Positions 1 through 12,100 of a stretch of 64,000 nucleotides of DNA are shown piece by piece. Both the position numbers and the translations under genes were made by a program. Under the pieces are notes generated by a model. That model had not been told where the DNA came from and searched no databases. It was given only the letters and a program-made list of their open reading frames with translations. This DNA is from Morella rubra. Lineage: Eukaryota > Streptophyta > Magnoliopsida > Fagales > Myricaceae. Each line of letters starts with the position of its first letter. Within the stretch, counting starts at the first letter, position 1. The DNA lies in assembly GCA_003952965.2 (NCBI GenBank), contig CM025851.1:12680942-12744941 (forward strand). The letters are read 5' to 3'.

Positions 1-1
1 C

Positions 2-3000
2 TACTCTGGACAAGTTATCCGGGCTGGGAGTTCAGGAAGCGACTCCCGCTTCAGTATTCCTGTTATCGATCTTGAAAGCATTCATAGCAACACAACCGTA
101 AGAACTGAAGCCATTCAGAAAGTTCGTAATGCATGCGAACAATGGGGTTTCTTTCAGATTGTTAATCATGGAATCGCTGTGAATATGTTGGATGAGATGA
201 TAGATGGAGTGCGAAGATTTCATGAGCAGGATACTGAGGTGAAGAAAAAGTTCTATTCCCGGGATCAGGAGAAGAAGGTGTATTTTATGTCCAATCATGA
301 TCTGTTCCATTCACCAGCAGCCACTTGGAAAGATACACTTTACTGTTTATCGGCACCTGATCCACCTGAACGGGAAGAACTGCCTGCCGTATGTGGGTAA
401 GTGGCAAAATCAATCTTAAAATGCGTGTACCTACTATGCAATCTCAACATTTTTGTTTCGTTTCATGAGCACGTACATAAAAAACAGTGCCTCTGCTTTA
501 ACATACAGCCTCCCGTTACTGAGTGGCGGACGCAGTGGAGGTGCCCGGGGCGGCTGCCCCTTCGGAGTTCTGTCAAATTAAAGATATTTATTAATGCATG
601 TATTTGCCCCAAGCGGGCAGGCCCGGTCCCCTTGTGCCTGCTAGTTTATTAAGCTCAGTTCCTCTTTTTTTTTTTTAATGATCAAAGGGTGCCCTCTTTT
701 TTCTTAAAAAAAAAAAGAAAAAAAGAAAATGACATCGACCTCATTGAGTTTTAGCCCTATACCAAAAGCATCACTAGGTTTTTAAAAAAATCTCAAAACT
801 CACTGTGTTTTTTATTTTAGTATAAAAACTAACTCAAGCCAATACTGTTATTGGAGATAATGGAGCGTAGTCTACTTAAGCTAAATAGAAGAGGTTAAAA
901 CTAATCACTGTCTGCCACGTTTTTAAAATTCTTATCTGCTCCATCCTGTCTCTCGTCTAAATGTTAGGGCTAAAATCAATCATTGGCTGTCACATGTTTA
1001 AAATTCTTTGTCTGCTCCATTGGGTTTCCCGTCTGTCATGACACATGTCACGTCGGAGTTAGTTTTTGTAACACATGGCATACAACGTATCAAACGATAG
1101 ACCGAATGAAGCAGACAATGAATTTTAAACACGTGATAGCCAGCAATTAGTTTTAGCCTCTACCATTTAATTTAAGTGGATTGGGCTTTGTTATCTTCAG
1201 TAATAGAGTTGGCTTGAGTTAGTTTTCATACCAAAATGAGAAACCCAGTAGGCTTGAGATTTTTTTTAAAACCCAGTAAGACTTTTGATATTGGGCTAAA
1301 ACTTAGTGATCTCCATGTAATTTCCCCCAAAAAAAATCCCTTAGTCTGAGTGTCTCCTACTCAGTTTTCTTTCTTTCTTTCTTTTATTTTTATATATTTT
1401 TTGTTTTGGTTTCCCTTAAGCCTTCCATGAAGGGATTAGTCCGGATTTCGGATTAAAGTTTCTTACAAAAAAAAAAAAACTTAGGAAAAATAAAACTAAA
1501 TTTCTTTTTGCCTTTTATTGGGGTAAATTCTTTTTTTTTTCCTGGGTTAGTAAATTCAGTCAGAAAATCTTTTTTCTACATAGGATCTAAAAAAAACACT
1601 TCCAAACAAAGTATATGAATTTAACCCCAAGGGTTAGCCTAGTAATTAAAGCTCTGGCCTTGGTGATTTATTTTTTTAGAATCTTTGGCCAAGTAATTGC
1701 TCGGTTTATGTAAGACTAGAATGTATAGGCTCTAGATTTTATTTTTTTTGTGCAACCACCTGCAAGCCAATGGTTGATGTTGTAAGGTGATTTTTGACAA
1801 TTTGTTGGAGATTAGAGGTCAGTGCTTATGTTATTGGAGACTGTAGGTGAGAGCTTATGTTGGTTTTGTTAGTTTTTGATAAGTTGTTAAAATTGAAATT
1901 AGTGAGTTGTGATAAGTTAATTAGTTAATGTGATTTTCGATATTATTGTACATGTATGTCAATATTTTTAATATTTTTAGTCTTTAATTTTCAATATTTT
2001 AACTCTAAGACACTTTTTACATTAAGTATATATATTTTTTTTTTGTTATTTCTCTTTAGGAGTTTCTCCCCCTCAACTTGAGTCCTGGTTCCACCCCTGC
2101 AGTTTATAGGTATTTGCACTCCTATCACAAAGACATATAGACTTATCATATCTGCCTCATGTACATGTTTGCCTTTCCAGAGAGATAGCGATTGATTACA
2201 CAAAGCATGTAATGAACTTGGGGTTGACTCTGTTTGAGTTGCTGTCTGAGTCTCTGGGTCTAAGTCCCAACCACCTAAAAGACATGGGCTGTGCTGAGGA
2301 GCTTCTTCTTCTTGGACACTACTACCCTGCTTGCCCTGAACCAGAACTAACTTTTGGCAGTAGCGACCACACTGATGGCAACTTCGTTACCCTACTTCTA
2401 CAAGACCAACTAGGTGGTCTCCAAGTTCTGCATGAAAACAAATGGGTTAATGTTCCTCCCGTGCATGGAGCTCTAGTAGTCAACGTTGGTGATCTTTTAC
2501 AGGCAAGCCTAGCTTATCTTGCTTAATTCAGCATTGTTATTATCAGGATCACAATCATGCAATCATCAATATAAGTCTCCGGGGCAAAATATATGTAAGA
2601 TCTAGCGTACTCGTAAGTGGGTATTTACTTGCCATCTTGATTATAGACGTATCGTACATTACTTTGCTTCTTTCTATAGGCTTTGCATCTATATCACAAC
2701 TATATACACCAATAGGTTGCATCTCGATCCGCTATACATTCTCGAGATTATCGTAAATGTTCAAATTTTTGGGATAGTCATTGTGTCCAGCTTTCTGCAT
2801 GACGGTACTTGTTTCAGAAACATATCGTATTGGTCGATTACATATATATAAACGAATTAATCACAGGGTGTACGTTCTTCTTTGGTCACCAAACGATATG
2901 ATCGATATGATCTGCTGAATTTATTCCTCGTAATTGTGCAGCTTATCACAAACAACAAGTTCATAAGCCTCAATCACAGAGTACTAGCAAATCATATAGG

Positions 3001-3199
3001 GCCAAGAATTTCCGTGGCTGGTTTTTTGAGACCCCGTACTAATGAGGGCTCAAGAGTTTATGGTCCCATCAAGGAGTTATTATCTGAAGAAAATCCCCCA
3101 ATATACAGGGAAACTAATGCACAGGAATATATGAAGCGCTACTTCACAAAAAAGGCCAATGGGATCTCTGAGTCAGCGTTAATACATTTCAAGTTGTGA
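2..3199 (+). CDS. 2-oxoglutarate/Fe(II) dioxygenase, ACC oxidase homolog-like (copy 1, 5' end outside window)
   Basis: Three exons are visible: 2-396 (running in from the left edge), 2181-2502 and 2942-3199 (TGA), giving 324 codons. By comparison with copy 3, about 55 N-terminal residues lie outside the window. The protein has the DIOX_N segment ([17 protein letters not shown]) followed by the 2OG-Fe(II) oxygenase fold. The iron ligands are visible as HTD (in SSDHTDG) and a distal His in NHRV, and the 2-oxoglutarate-binding Arg and Ser in PRIS, so the active site looks intact. Family knowledge: these DOXC-class soluble enzymes hydroxylate or desaturate specialised metabolites; despite the name they are not true ACC oxidases. 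The substrate cannot be inferred. Exon 2 (322 nt) and exon 3 (258 nt) match copy 3 exactly in length. Intron 1 (397-2180) carries transposons. Intron 2 begins with GC, not GT (AG|GCAAGC). Confidence 0.9.
520..2102. mobile_element. hAT-like non-autonomous element relic in intron 1 of dioxygenase copy 1
   Basis: The left end reads GTGGCGGACGCAG and the right end carries the inverse type CTGGTTCCACCCCTGCAG, an imperfect pair like the GTGGCGGA...CCACTG ends of many plant hAT-like elements. The stretch before the right end (about 1970-2090) resembles the same part of the element at 20929-21736. No transposase coding is seen. A palindromic MITE (727-1325) is nested inside. Boundaries are approximate and no clean 8-bp target duplication was identified. 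Confidence 0.5.
727..1325. mobile_element. Palindromic MITE / fold-back element
   Basis: The first ~130 bases (GAGTTTTAGCCC..., then TCTCAAA, then AACTAACTCAAGCCAA) recur in inverted, imperfect form over the last ~130 bases (TTGGCTTGAGTTAG ... GGGCTAAAACTTAGTG). The two arms close an inner region that itself contains inverted copies of a GTCTGCTCCAT-type segment. It has no coding capacity. It shares the GTTTTAGC and 'AAACTCACT' end style with the elements at 26019-26865 and 59130-59425. Confidence 0.6.
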
Positions 3200-3578
3200 G
3201 GATGTATGCAGATGTTGCAGATGTTTCGAGTCGAGTTCTTGTGGTTGGAGAAAGTACCTCCTAGCTAGTTTTTCCTATGTTTGCAGAAGTGTGAGCCAGT
3301 TTTTCTTGTGTATTCTAATAATTATGATCTACTATTATCCTAATTTCTCCATATTTTGGAAGTAAAACCATGCATGCTTATATCATCATGGGCAATGCGT
3401 TATCACTAAGTACTTAAATCAAATTACTAGTGCAGGACTAATAAAACATGAATTTGTACGAGATTATCCCAAGCCAACCCTGGAAATATGAAATGCCACT
3501 TGAAAAATCAAGAACAATTAGCGATAAAGAAGAATTGTCCAATATGAGTTCGGGCCCCTCCAAAACTGAGTCTGAGTT
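3200..3578. other. Interval between dioxygenase copy 1 and the broken copy 2
   Basis: This holds the 3' flank of copy 1. The first part of exon 1 of copy 2 (about 110 codons) should lie here but no dioxygenase homology is visible before about 3579. A 60-codon open frame at 3448-3630 is not recognisable and reads into the wrong frame of copy 2. A deletion or replacement of the 5' end of copy 2 is the simplest reading. Confidence 0.55.
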
Positions 3579-3678
3579 GCTTGTGAGAAGTGGGGTTTCT
3601 TTCAGGTTGTCAACCATGGAATTGAGGTAGCTGTGCTGGATGAGATGATCGATGGGGTGCGTAGATTTCACGAGCAAG

Positions 3679-3681
3679 ACA
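3679..3681. repeat. Left target-site duplication (ACA) of the CACTA element
   Basis: ACA at 3679-3681 immediately precedes the element terminus CACTACTAG. ACA at 15490-15492 immediately follows the other terminus GTAGTG. Three bases is the normal CACTA duplication length, and the flanks rejoin within the dioxygenase exon (GAC ACT GGC GTT). Confidence 0.85.
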
Positions 3682-3858
3682 CACTACTAGAAAATTAACT
3701 TTTAGTGACGAAATGCTATTTTTGTCACTAAAAAAGGTTTTTTCGCGACAAAACTACTTTTCGTCACCAATTTCGTCACTAAAGGTTTTATTTGTGACAA
3801 AATAAAATTGTCGTCACCAAAAATTAATTTTTTGATGACGAAAAGTTTCGTCACACAC
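3682..3858. repeat. Left terminal inverted repeat with GTGACGAAA/TTTCGTCAC motifs
   Basis: After CACTACTAG the sequence alternates TTTAGTGACGAAA and TTTCGTCACTAAA style units in both orientations. The same units, inverted, fill 15291-15489. The alternation lets each end fold on itself as well as pair with the other. Confidence 0.8.
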
Positions 3859-5283
3859 CGATCGGTCGGTAATATACCGATCGATCATTCATTTTGTGAC
3901 GAAATGCTCTGTCACTAAATGCAAAGAGTTTAGGCGACGAATTTACGTCGTCACTCCAACCGATCGATCGTTGTTTATAACCGATCGATCGTTTATTAAT
4001 AACCATGTGGCTTTGAAAACCGATCGAGCGTTCCTATGAACCAATCGATCGGTATAGTAACCATCTGCAAATGCGAAACGTAGATCGATCGGTACGCGAA
4101 ACCGTCAATTGCATAAAGAGACAATCGATCGGTTACATTAAACGATCGATCACCGATAGGACGAATGAATGATTGCCACATTTTTCAAATAACTGATTGA
4201 TCGCTAAGATATGACGATCGATCGGTAAGCGTAACCGTCAATTTTTCGAATCGTCGTTCAATGACAGGGTTGGCGATCGATCGTAGTTTCAACGAATGGA
4301 AAGACACCACGTGTTACAATATAGCGATCGATCGTCACGTAACTACCGATCGATCGGCGAAGGATTATATGAAACCGCCGAAGTCATTTTTATCGGTTAT
4401 CTCTCCACAAAATCTCTCGAATCCTCTCAAATTTCAAGGAGCCATTTCGTGCTGCATTGTCCTCCAAAGTGCGTGGAATCATCCTTCATTGTCTTCTACG
4501 TCAAAGGTACGTACTTATATTGTTTTTTAAGCAATATTAAGTGGTTGTAAACGAGTTTTTAGTTTACATTTTCTAATCTGCCAAATCATCCATTTAGGTC
4601 CGTAAAATGTATTTTTTTTTTTTTATTGTTGATGTATGTTTTAAGAGTTTATGATTGTTTTGGGATCAATTTTGGGCTTGTTTTGGGGTTTTGTAACTTC
4701 TGTGTGTTTTGTTTCCATACCGATCGATTGCCTTAATAGGCGATCGATCGCTTTGTAGGTGCTAAGTCCAATGATCGATGGGTTAAATCAACCGATCAAT
4801 CGCTGAATTTGGTACGGAGCGATCGATGCTTTAGTGAGGGCTCCACCTAGAAACAATGCGTTTCAATTCGAGACTGATCAATCGTTTATATAAACGATCG
4901 ATCGGTATATTATGTCATCCTATCTTGAAGTGGTGATCGATCGATCGCTTACACCTAAGCGATCGATCGGTAAGCTACAATGTGAAGCGTAGCATTTTGA
5001 TTAACTAGCGATCGATCGTCTTTGTGGCGATCGATCCTTAGTGATACTGTGCGTTTGGTTGCATGGACGATCGATCGTCTGTGCACTGAAACGCGTCGTT
5101 TTACCAATAGTGTTCGATCAGTCAAATTGATTGATCGATCGTCATGTCACGATCGATCACTTAATTACTAACGATCGATCGTTGTTTTCATAATCGCCCC
5201 GTTTTGCATGTATCGATCGATCAGTTACATAAACGATCGATCGGTATATTTAGTGATCGATCGCTTTGGATGGCGATGGATCG
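3859..5283. repeat. Left subterminal array of the palindrome CGATCGATCG
   Basis: By eye I count about 22 copies of GATCGATC, mostly inside CGATCGATCG, plus many one- or two-mismatch copies. They are irregularly spaced, tens of bases apart, and often flanked by AAC/ACC on one side and GTT/GGT on the other. The core is self-complementary. A gap at about 4400-4715 holds unrelated sequence and resembles a promoter/leader with a GGTACGTA-type splice-like site near 4506. Arrays of short motifs near CACTA ends are the known binding sites of TNPA-type proteins; assigning that role here is inference. Confidence 0.85.
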
Positions 5284-5402
5284 CTTTTTGTTTCAACTTC
5301 ATTAATAATTACATGATTGTGATTACTTTTTTTTTTAAGTAATACGTTATTGTGATTACTTATTAACACATATTTATATACAACTTTTGCAGTATACATA
5401 AA

Positions 5403-6718
5403 ATGTCAGGAGTTAAGCGTGCACGCACAACGAGAACCGGGACGGGATCGTCATCCCAAGAGCAGGAAGTTGTTGATCCAATGATGACCTTGGAGAGGCG
5501 AATGGAGTACCTGAGGGGGCGGCCAGTGGCCAAAGAGCGTCCTGTGACGCTCTCTGATTTTGACCAGCTATTGTACGAGGAGCACTCCCTCTACCAGCTC
5601 TTCGAGTACCAAAAATTTCTTCATCAGCTCTCGTGGACTGAGGGGTTTTGTGTGGACACACTTGTGCAAGATTTCTTCTGTGCACTCATCTCGGTAGATA
5701 GAGCACCTGAGGTGCAGCTAGAGGTGCAAGGCGTGCAGTTCTTATTCTCGGCAGACGTCATTGCCGATTTCTTACACTGCCCCTGCCCGAGAGCCCCTGC
5801 TTCCCGGCGGTACCCCTGACGATGAACAGAGGACATCAGAGCAGGACCTGTGGACGCTGATGACTGGGAAGACCTCTGCAGTGGTGGGTAGCATAATCAA
5901 GCAGAGTGAGTTCAGTGAGTTTTGGCGGATTTTGCACCTTATCTGGACGCCGAACGTCGATGGCAGAACTCATTCCACCGAGTGCCCGTTCAATAGAGCT
6001 CAGTGTATGCTCTTTCTGGGCCAGCAGATGCAGATAGATTTCCCGCTCTACATGTTCAAGCTGATCATGGATGACGCTTGGGGAATTAAGGATAACAGCC
6101 TCCCCTACAACGTGTTTCTGACTCAGTTCCTCATCTAGCAGGGTGTCGTGATTGGTGAGGGGGAGACTTGTAAGAACGTGAAGAGCACGCTGAACAAGTT
6201 CACCTTGTCCAGGAGCAAGGGGCAAGAGGGGGCTTGACTCGACGGTTTGCTCGTAGAGCCGCAGAGGCCTTAGAGGAGGCTGGACGAGCATCACGCGACA
6301 CCAGACACCAGATCAGAGGCACCTATTGAAATGGGAGCGCCTGCAGTGCCTCCTCCCTGGGTGGCCCAGCTATTTGCGGATCTTGACAGCCGTGTAGGCA
6401 CGACTGTGAAGACCGCTCTACAGCCTCTTCAGAGCAGGTGGATAAATTGAGTAAGGACATGCAGAAGCTCCGGGATGATCAAGAGAAGCTCCGGACCGCT
6501 TTTGAAGGGGAGTGCACAGTTGCGTACCTGCGCAACAAGGCATCGTGGCTCATATGACGAAGGTCAACGAACAGCTGGAAGAAATCAAGAAGACTCTGGA
6601 TGATTTCAAGACAGAGGCAAATCCACAGAAGATTCCGGAGATATTCCTTATGACATGGAGACTTTCCGTGATGCTGTTCAGCCTTGATGTTTTTATGATA
6701 TTTTTACTATCTATTTAG
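5403..6718 (+). pseudogene. Transposase_32-like ('putative plant transposon protein') reading frame inside the CACTA element
   Basis: The frame opens at ATG 5403 (MSGVKRARTTRTGTG) and gives a segment with FCVDTLVQDFF, VQLEVQGVQFLFSADVIADF and LHCPCP, typical in style of the plant family described as 'putative plant transposon protein'. It shifts frame near 5795 and continues to 6135 (DLWTLMTGKTSAVVG, NVFLTQFLI), where a TAG interrupts; recognisable frame resumes after it. A C-terminal tail at about 6340-6540 is rich in charged helical residues (DKLSKDMQKLRDDQEKLR), probably a coiled coil. The function of this family is unknown to me. Because CGATCGATCG blocks flank it on both sides, it looks like part of the CACTA element and not a later insertion. 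It is broken by at least one shift and one stop. Confidence 0.65.
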
Positions 6719-7036
6719 GACATACAATTGGATTTATGTTTTTATTTATTTGTTTCAGACATATGTGTTTATTTGGATTTGGTTTTTATTTACGTATTTG
6801 GATATTATGTTTATTTGTGGATATGTAGTGACTTTGATTACAGCTTATGTGTTTTTAATTTGTAAATTTTTTCCACACACTTAGACACTTTAATTGACAA
6901 AATAACATTTTGATGGCAAAATTAACAAAAATTGAAAAGTTAAACAAGTAAATAAAATACAATCTTAATAAAATTTAAGTACATACAAGTAATATAAGAT
7001 TTTAAATAAAAGTTAATTTTTTAAAGTCTAAGATCA
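6719..7036. other. AT-rich spacer inside the CACTA element
   Basis: No reading frame or repeat motif is apparent. It separates the Transposase_32-like frame from the first internal palindrome block. Confidence 0.5.
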
Positions 7037-7340
7037 CCTATCGATCGGTGTTTTAGGTGATCGATCGTTATGCACAGTGTTGTTTTGATGGTTCTAACCC
7101 GATCGTTATAATTGAACAATCGATCGTTAAAATGTTGCGATCGATCGTCTATAATGAAATGATTGATCGTCTATAATGTAGCGATCGATCGTTTATAATG
7201 AAATGACCAATCATAAGTATGCGTCATCGTTTTCATTAGACGCAGCAATCGATCGTTACAATAAAGCGGTCGATCGTCGAACGCTGCCGTTTTAAACTCA
7301 GAGAGCGATCGATCGGTTATATTCGCTAATCAATCGATAT
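7037..7340. repeat. Internal CGATCGATCG block 1
   Basis: Several exact CGATCGATCG copies (for example near 7137, 7181 and 7304) and many near copies (TATCGATCGG, CAATCGATCG) sit here, far from either end of the element. Confidence 0.8.
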
Positions 7341-7689
7341 CTAAACTTAGTGATTAAACAATTGTGATTGAATAATGTGTGCTTAAATAATTAAAAAGAA
7401 AATATATATTAACAAAGTATGTTAGGATATATTTAGATTACATAAAAATATATCAAATATATTTTAGCAATATTTAGGAAAGCATGTACAAGTTATACAT
7501 GTTAAATCAAATAAACATTTGTAAGAGTTAGTATGAGCAATGTACTAAAATGTCATAAACTAGTGATATAAAACTTATTTAACACATGATTATAAGTTAT
7601 TAGTATGAGGTATGTATTAAAATGACATTTAAGTAAAATAATTTTAATAATTAAGTCATTTGTTAGGTTAAAAGTTATTTTTTTTAATA

Positions 7690-7890
7690 ATTAGATATAA
7701 CGATCGATCGGTTAAGGATGGTGTCGTTTAATGTTTTAAAACCGGTCGATCGTATATTACTAACGATCGATCGCCATCGTCTGTTGTCGTTTTGAATTCA
7801 TTAAACGATCGATCGTCTCAAAAACTTAGCGGGAATTTTAAAGCTGACAAGGCTATCGATCGCTTATGTGGACGATCGATCGGTGTTTAT
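7690..7890. repeat. Internal CGATCGATCG block 2
   Basis: About five copies of the palindrome or close variants (AACGATCGATCGG, AACGATCGATCGCC, AACGATCGATCGTC, TATCGATCGC, GACGATCGATCGG). The AT-rich sequence before it (7341-7689) shows nothing recognisable. Confidence 0.8.
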
Positions 7891-8389
7891 CGTGCTTGAA
7901 ATGCCAAAATGCTCTAAGGCCGTGGGTGAAGTGCAAAACACACCCACGGCAATGAAGAGAATGAAGGCTTGCGGCAAGGAGCTATTTTCTCTTAAATTTA
8001 GCCTAATACCGTCCTTTTAGTTGAGAGAGTGTTTACAATAGATTAAGAGAAAGCCAAGCTCAAATTCATTGGTTTTTTAACCGAGTGAATATTGAAAATT
8101 TTGGGTGAAATTTGTGAGGTTTTGGTAAAGATTTAGTTCGTTTTGGTGTTGATTTCATGCAAGAGGTAATATACTCTACTTACATTACGATTTATGAATG
8201 ATTTGTTGGTTATTTGATGATTATTTTGATTTGGGTATTTGTGGGTATTGTGGATATGATTTGTGATGATTAGAGCTTATTAGGATATTTTTAATATGTA
8301 CATTGGAATGAGGATAATTTGGGAGTACTTTGGGCATGAATTTAAGTGTGTGGGGAGGGTTTGCATGGTTTTATTAATATGGGTAATTG

Positions 8390-8552
8390 ACAATCGATCG
8401 TCATAAGTGACGATCAAATGTCTGTTTGATGGTATATAGCCAATCGATCGTTATGTTTTAAACGATTGATCGTCTTCGAGATGGTTGTATAACGATCGAT
8501 CGTCATATTGTTGACGATCGGTCGTCTATTTATACCGATCGATCGGTGTTTC
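8390..8552. repeat. Internal CGATCGATCG block 3
   Basis: About six copies or variants, ending with ACCGATCGATCGGT, a 14-base perfect palindrome. The block lies about 570 bases upstream of the TNP2-like start, so it could be a promoter-proximal regulatory block. The stretch 8553-9100 after it looks like an untranslated leader. Confidence 0.75.
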
Positions 8553-9120
8553 ACGCAGGCAAATTATTAATGATGTGTATCATTTATATTTATTTACATG
8601 TTTGATTATTGAAGTGCTTGAGTTATGGAATAAATTATGTAGTTTGAGAAGCATGGAGGATGAATATTGGAGTGTTTTTGACTTGTTTGTTATGTTTTTT
8701 GTTATATTTTTGGGATATAATGTGTGTACCCTTAGACCCGTTCAAGGGTTAGGGCACGATAAATATGCGTTTATCGCGTAATAACCCTTGAATTGTCCAA
8801 AATATGGACAGTTTGAGATTGTGTATTCGTGGTTGGACAAGTTCGGTACTTGTCTTCTGGGTATACTACTAGCATTGGTGTATGACGTCATACAACTATT
8901 GTTGATGACGTTGCCCCCAACGCTGGTGCGTGTATTTGGGGACTGGGGGAGATGCTGCCGAATTTTTTCAGGTATGGATGGACACAAGTCGAACTGACGT
9001 TCAACTCCGAATGCACAATCTTGAATGGGATAGGACCTATCAGCTGGGCATAAATGTCAAGTTCCAATGATTGGGTGTTTATGAGTTACTTAATGTCGTG
9101 TATTGTTTTAGATTGGTGGC

Positions 9121-12100
9121 GATGGATAAGAGTTGGGTTTACGAGAAAAATCGGTTTGGTGAAAAGTATGCGGAGGGGGTCCGTGGGTTTGTCCGTATGG
9201 CTGCTTGTTGTGTAGACTCTCGGGGTCAGATCAGATGTCCGTGTCGGAAATGTAGAAATGTAGTGTTTCAAGTGTTGGATAAAATGGAAGATCATATATA
9301 CATTAATGGGTTTGATGTGAGCTATAGTTATGGGTATTTCATGGGAAGGTATTCAACTTGCTTCAAATTGAGTCAAGAGTCCGGTGCGAGCTTGCCACAT
9401 ATTGACAAGGATTTAGAAAGAGATAGCTCTGATGGGATTGAGGAAATATTAACCGATATTCTTGCGGGGTTAAAAAGTGGGGCGGCAGGGGTTGAAATGG
9501 AGAACCCTAATATTAGGGAAACCCCACTTCGGACCGAAGGCTTCGACACCACTTGATAAGTTATGGGAAGAGGCAGAATGAATTGTATCCTGGATGTACC
9601 AAGTTTAGTAAGTTGTCATTTACGGTTTGTTGTTGCATGTGAAGTCAGAGAATAAGCTGTCGATTAAGGCATTTGATATGTGTTACAGTTAATAAGGAGG
9701 CGTTGCCCGAGGGAGACTTTACCAAAATCGTATTACGAGGCGAAACAATTGCGAAAAGGTCTTGGGTTTAGTTATGATAAGATCCATGCATGTCAAAATG
9801 ATTGTGTGTTTTTTGGAAGGAAAACAGTGAGTTAGACAGATGTCCGGTATGTGGGGTGTCTCGTGGAAATTCGAAATGACTTGCACAATTGAATTCCTAA
9901 GAAAGTGTTGCGTCACTTCCTTTGATCTCTAGACTTAAACGTTTATTTACACAAAAGATGTAGCTCATGACATGAGATGGCATAAGGAGAAACGGGTCGA
10001 CGATGGGGAGAGTATGAGGCATCCTGCAGATTCATTGGTTTGGAAGAATTTTGATAAGGATCATAGTTGGTTTGCTCAAGATGCCCGCAACGTCCGCCTT
10101 GGTCTTGCTTCGGACGGTTCAATCCGTTCGGAAACATGAGCAATGCATACAGTATTTGGCCAGTATTTGTGTTTCCATATAATTTACCCCATGGAGGTGT
10201 ATGAAGGTCCCATTTTCACTGATGACTCTTTTGATCCCGGGTCGCAAGTCACCGGAAAATGATATAGATGTATATCTTCGACCCTTAGTGGACGAGTTGA
10301 AACAACTATGGGAAGATGGAGTTGAGACACATGACGCTTCAGATGGGACGACATTTAAGATGCATGCAGCTTTGATGTGGACCATAAATGATTTCCAGCA
10401 TATGCCAATTTATCTGGATGGAGTACCAAAGGGAAGTTGGCATGTCCAACGTGTAATTTAGACACTGACTATAAGTGGTTGAAGCACGGGAGAAGAATGT
10501 GTTATATGGGTCATAGGAGATACTTGACACCGGGGCATGCATGGAGATATGATGTGGATACGTTTGATGGAAAAGAAGAACATAGACTTCTGCCCGGGGA
10601 GTTAACTGGTGAGGACATATTGGAACAATTGACGCATGTCGGGGAGACTATCTTTGGTAAAGCGTCAGGGAAGAATAGGGAAAGAAAAAACAATCGTCGG
10701 AACGTTTGAATTGGACGAAGAAAAGCATTTTTTTCCAACTGCCGTATTGGAGTACGTTAGGGTTACGGCATAACTTGGACGTGATGCACATCGAGAAGAA
10801 CATATGTGACAACGTGATGGGACGGTGATGAATATCGAGTTCAAGACCAGAGATTCAGCGGGTGCACGTAGAGATTTAGCTGAAATGGGGGTCAAAAAAG
10901 ACTTGCACTTGGTGTATGACGGTCGGGTTGAATTGATGCCTCAAGCGGTGTATACTTTAACTCGGGAAGAGCGAAGGAGGGCCTGTGAGTGGTTAAAAGA
11001 TGTGAGGTTCCCGATGGTTATGCTGCTGAGATTTCACGTTGTGTGAATCTAGATGAGTTGAAAGTGTTGGAATGAAAAGTCATGATTGTCATGTATTCTT
11101 GCAGAGGGTTCTTCCAGTGATGATCGAGGGTTGTTGAAGGAAGACGTGGGTGGCGCAGTGACCGAATTATGTTTGTTTTTTCGAGAGTTGTGTTCACGTA
11201 CGTTGAAGATTTCTGTATTGCAGAGGATGTCAGAAGATATCGGGATAATTTTATGCAAGTTGGAAATGATTTTTCACCCTTTTTTTTATAGTAATGATGC
11301 ATTTGGCGGTCCACTTACCGCGCGAAGCAATGCTTGCAGGACCTGTACAGTACAGATGGATGTATCCAGTTGAACGGTTGATGGGTGTCTCGAAACAATA
11401 TGTGAAAAATAAGTCGCGTCCCGAAGGGTCGATTGCAGAAGCGTATATTGAGAATGAGTGTTCGACATTTTGTTCCCAATACCTCCGAGGGTCGAAACAG
11501 TGTTTAATCGCAGAGATCGAAACTACGATTCTGACGGCGAAATGGAGGTACAGAAAGGTCATTGGATGTGTTCACTCAGAGAATTAGATTGATAGGGGCT
11601 GCAAAAGGACATGACATAGACGAACAGAGTTCAAGAAAGCTCGGTGGTTTGTGCTGAACAATTGCAAAGGCATCAGCAACTACTTAGAGTAAGTAAAATA
11701 AAATTTCATAGGTTTTTTATAATATACAGTCGTTGATTAACCTTATCATTACAGTGAACACATGGACGAACTTCGCGCGCAAGGAGTTGGTGACATTTCT
11801 CGTACGCATGAGGAACAATTTCCGGATTGGTTCTTAGGGCGAGTAAGTGTTATTGACAAAGAATTCAAATTAATATTGTCTTTTGTTTTTAATGACCTAA
11901 TATATTGTTGTAGGTTCAAACATTACGTTCTCAAAATCCATGTACATCGTCGATGAATTGTATTCATTGGCACGTGGGCCTGATACACGAGTGATGCGTT
12001 ATTCTGCATGTGTTGTGAACGGATGTAGATATCATACAGTACAACGGGAAGAACGACGGAGAACTCAGAACAGTGGTATTATAGTACCAGGATCACATGA

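Noticed and set aside
3448..3630. Open frame overlapping the start of dioxygenase pseudogene homology
   Set aside because: It reads the dioxygenase sequence in the wrong frame, and its upstream part is not dioxygenase-like.
5413..6294. Minus-strand open frames within the Transposase_32-like gene
   Set aside because: They are antisense shadows of a GC-richer coding segment; the plus-strand frame has the family motifs.
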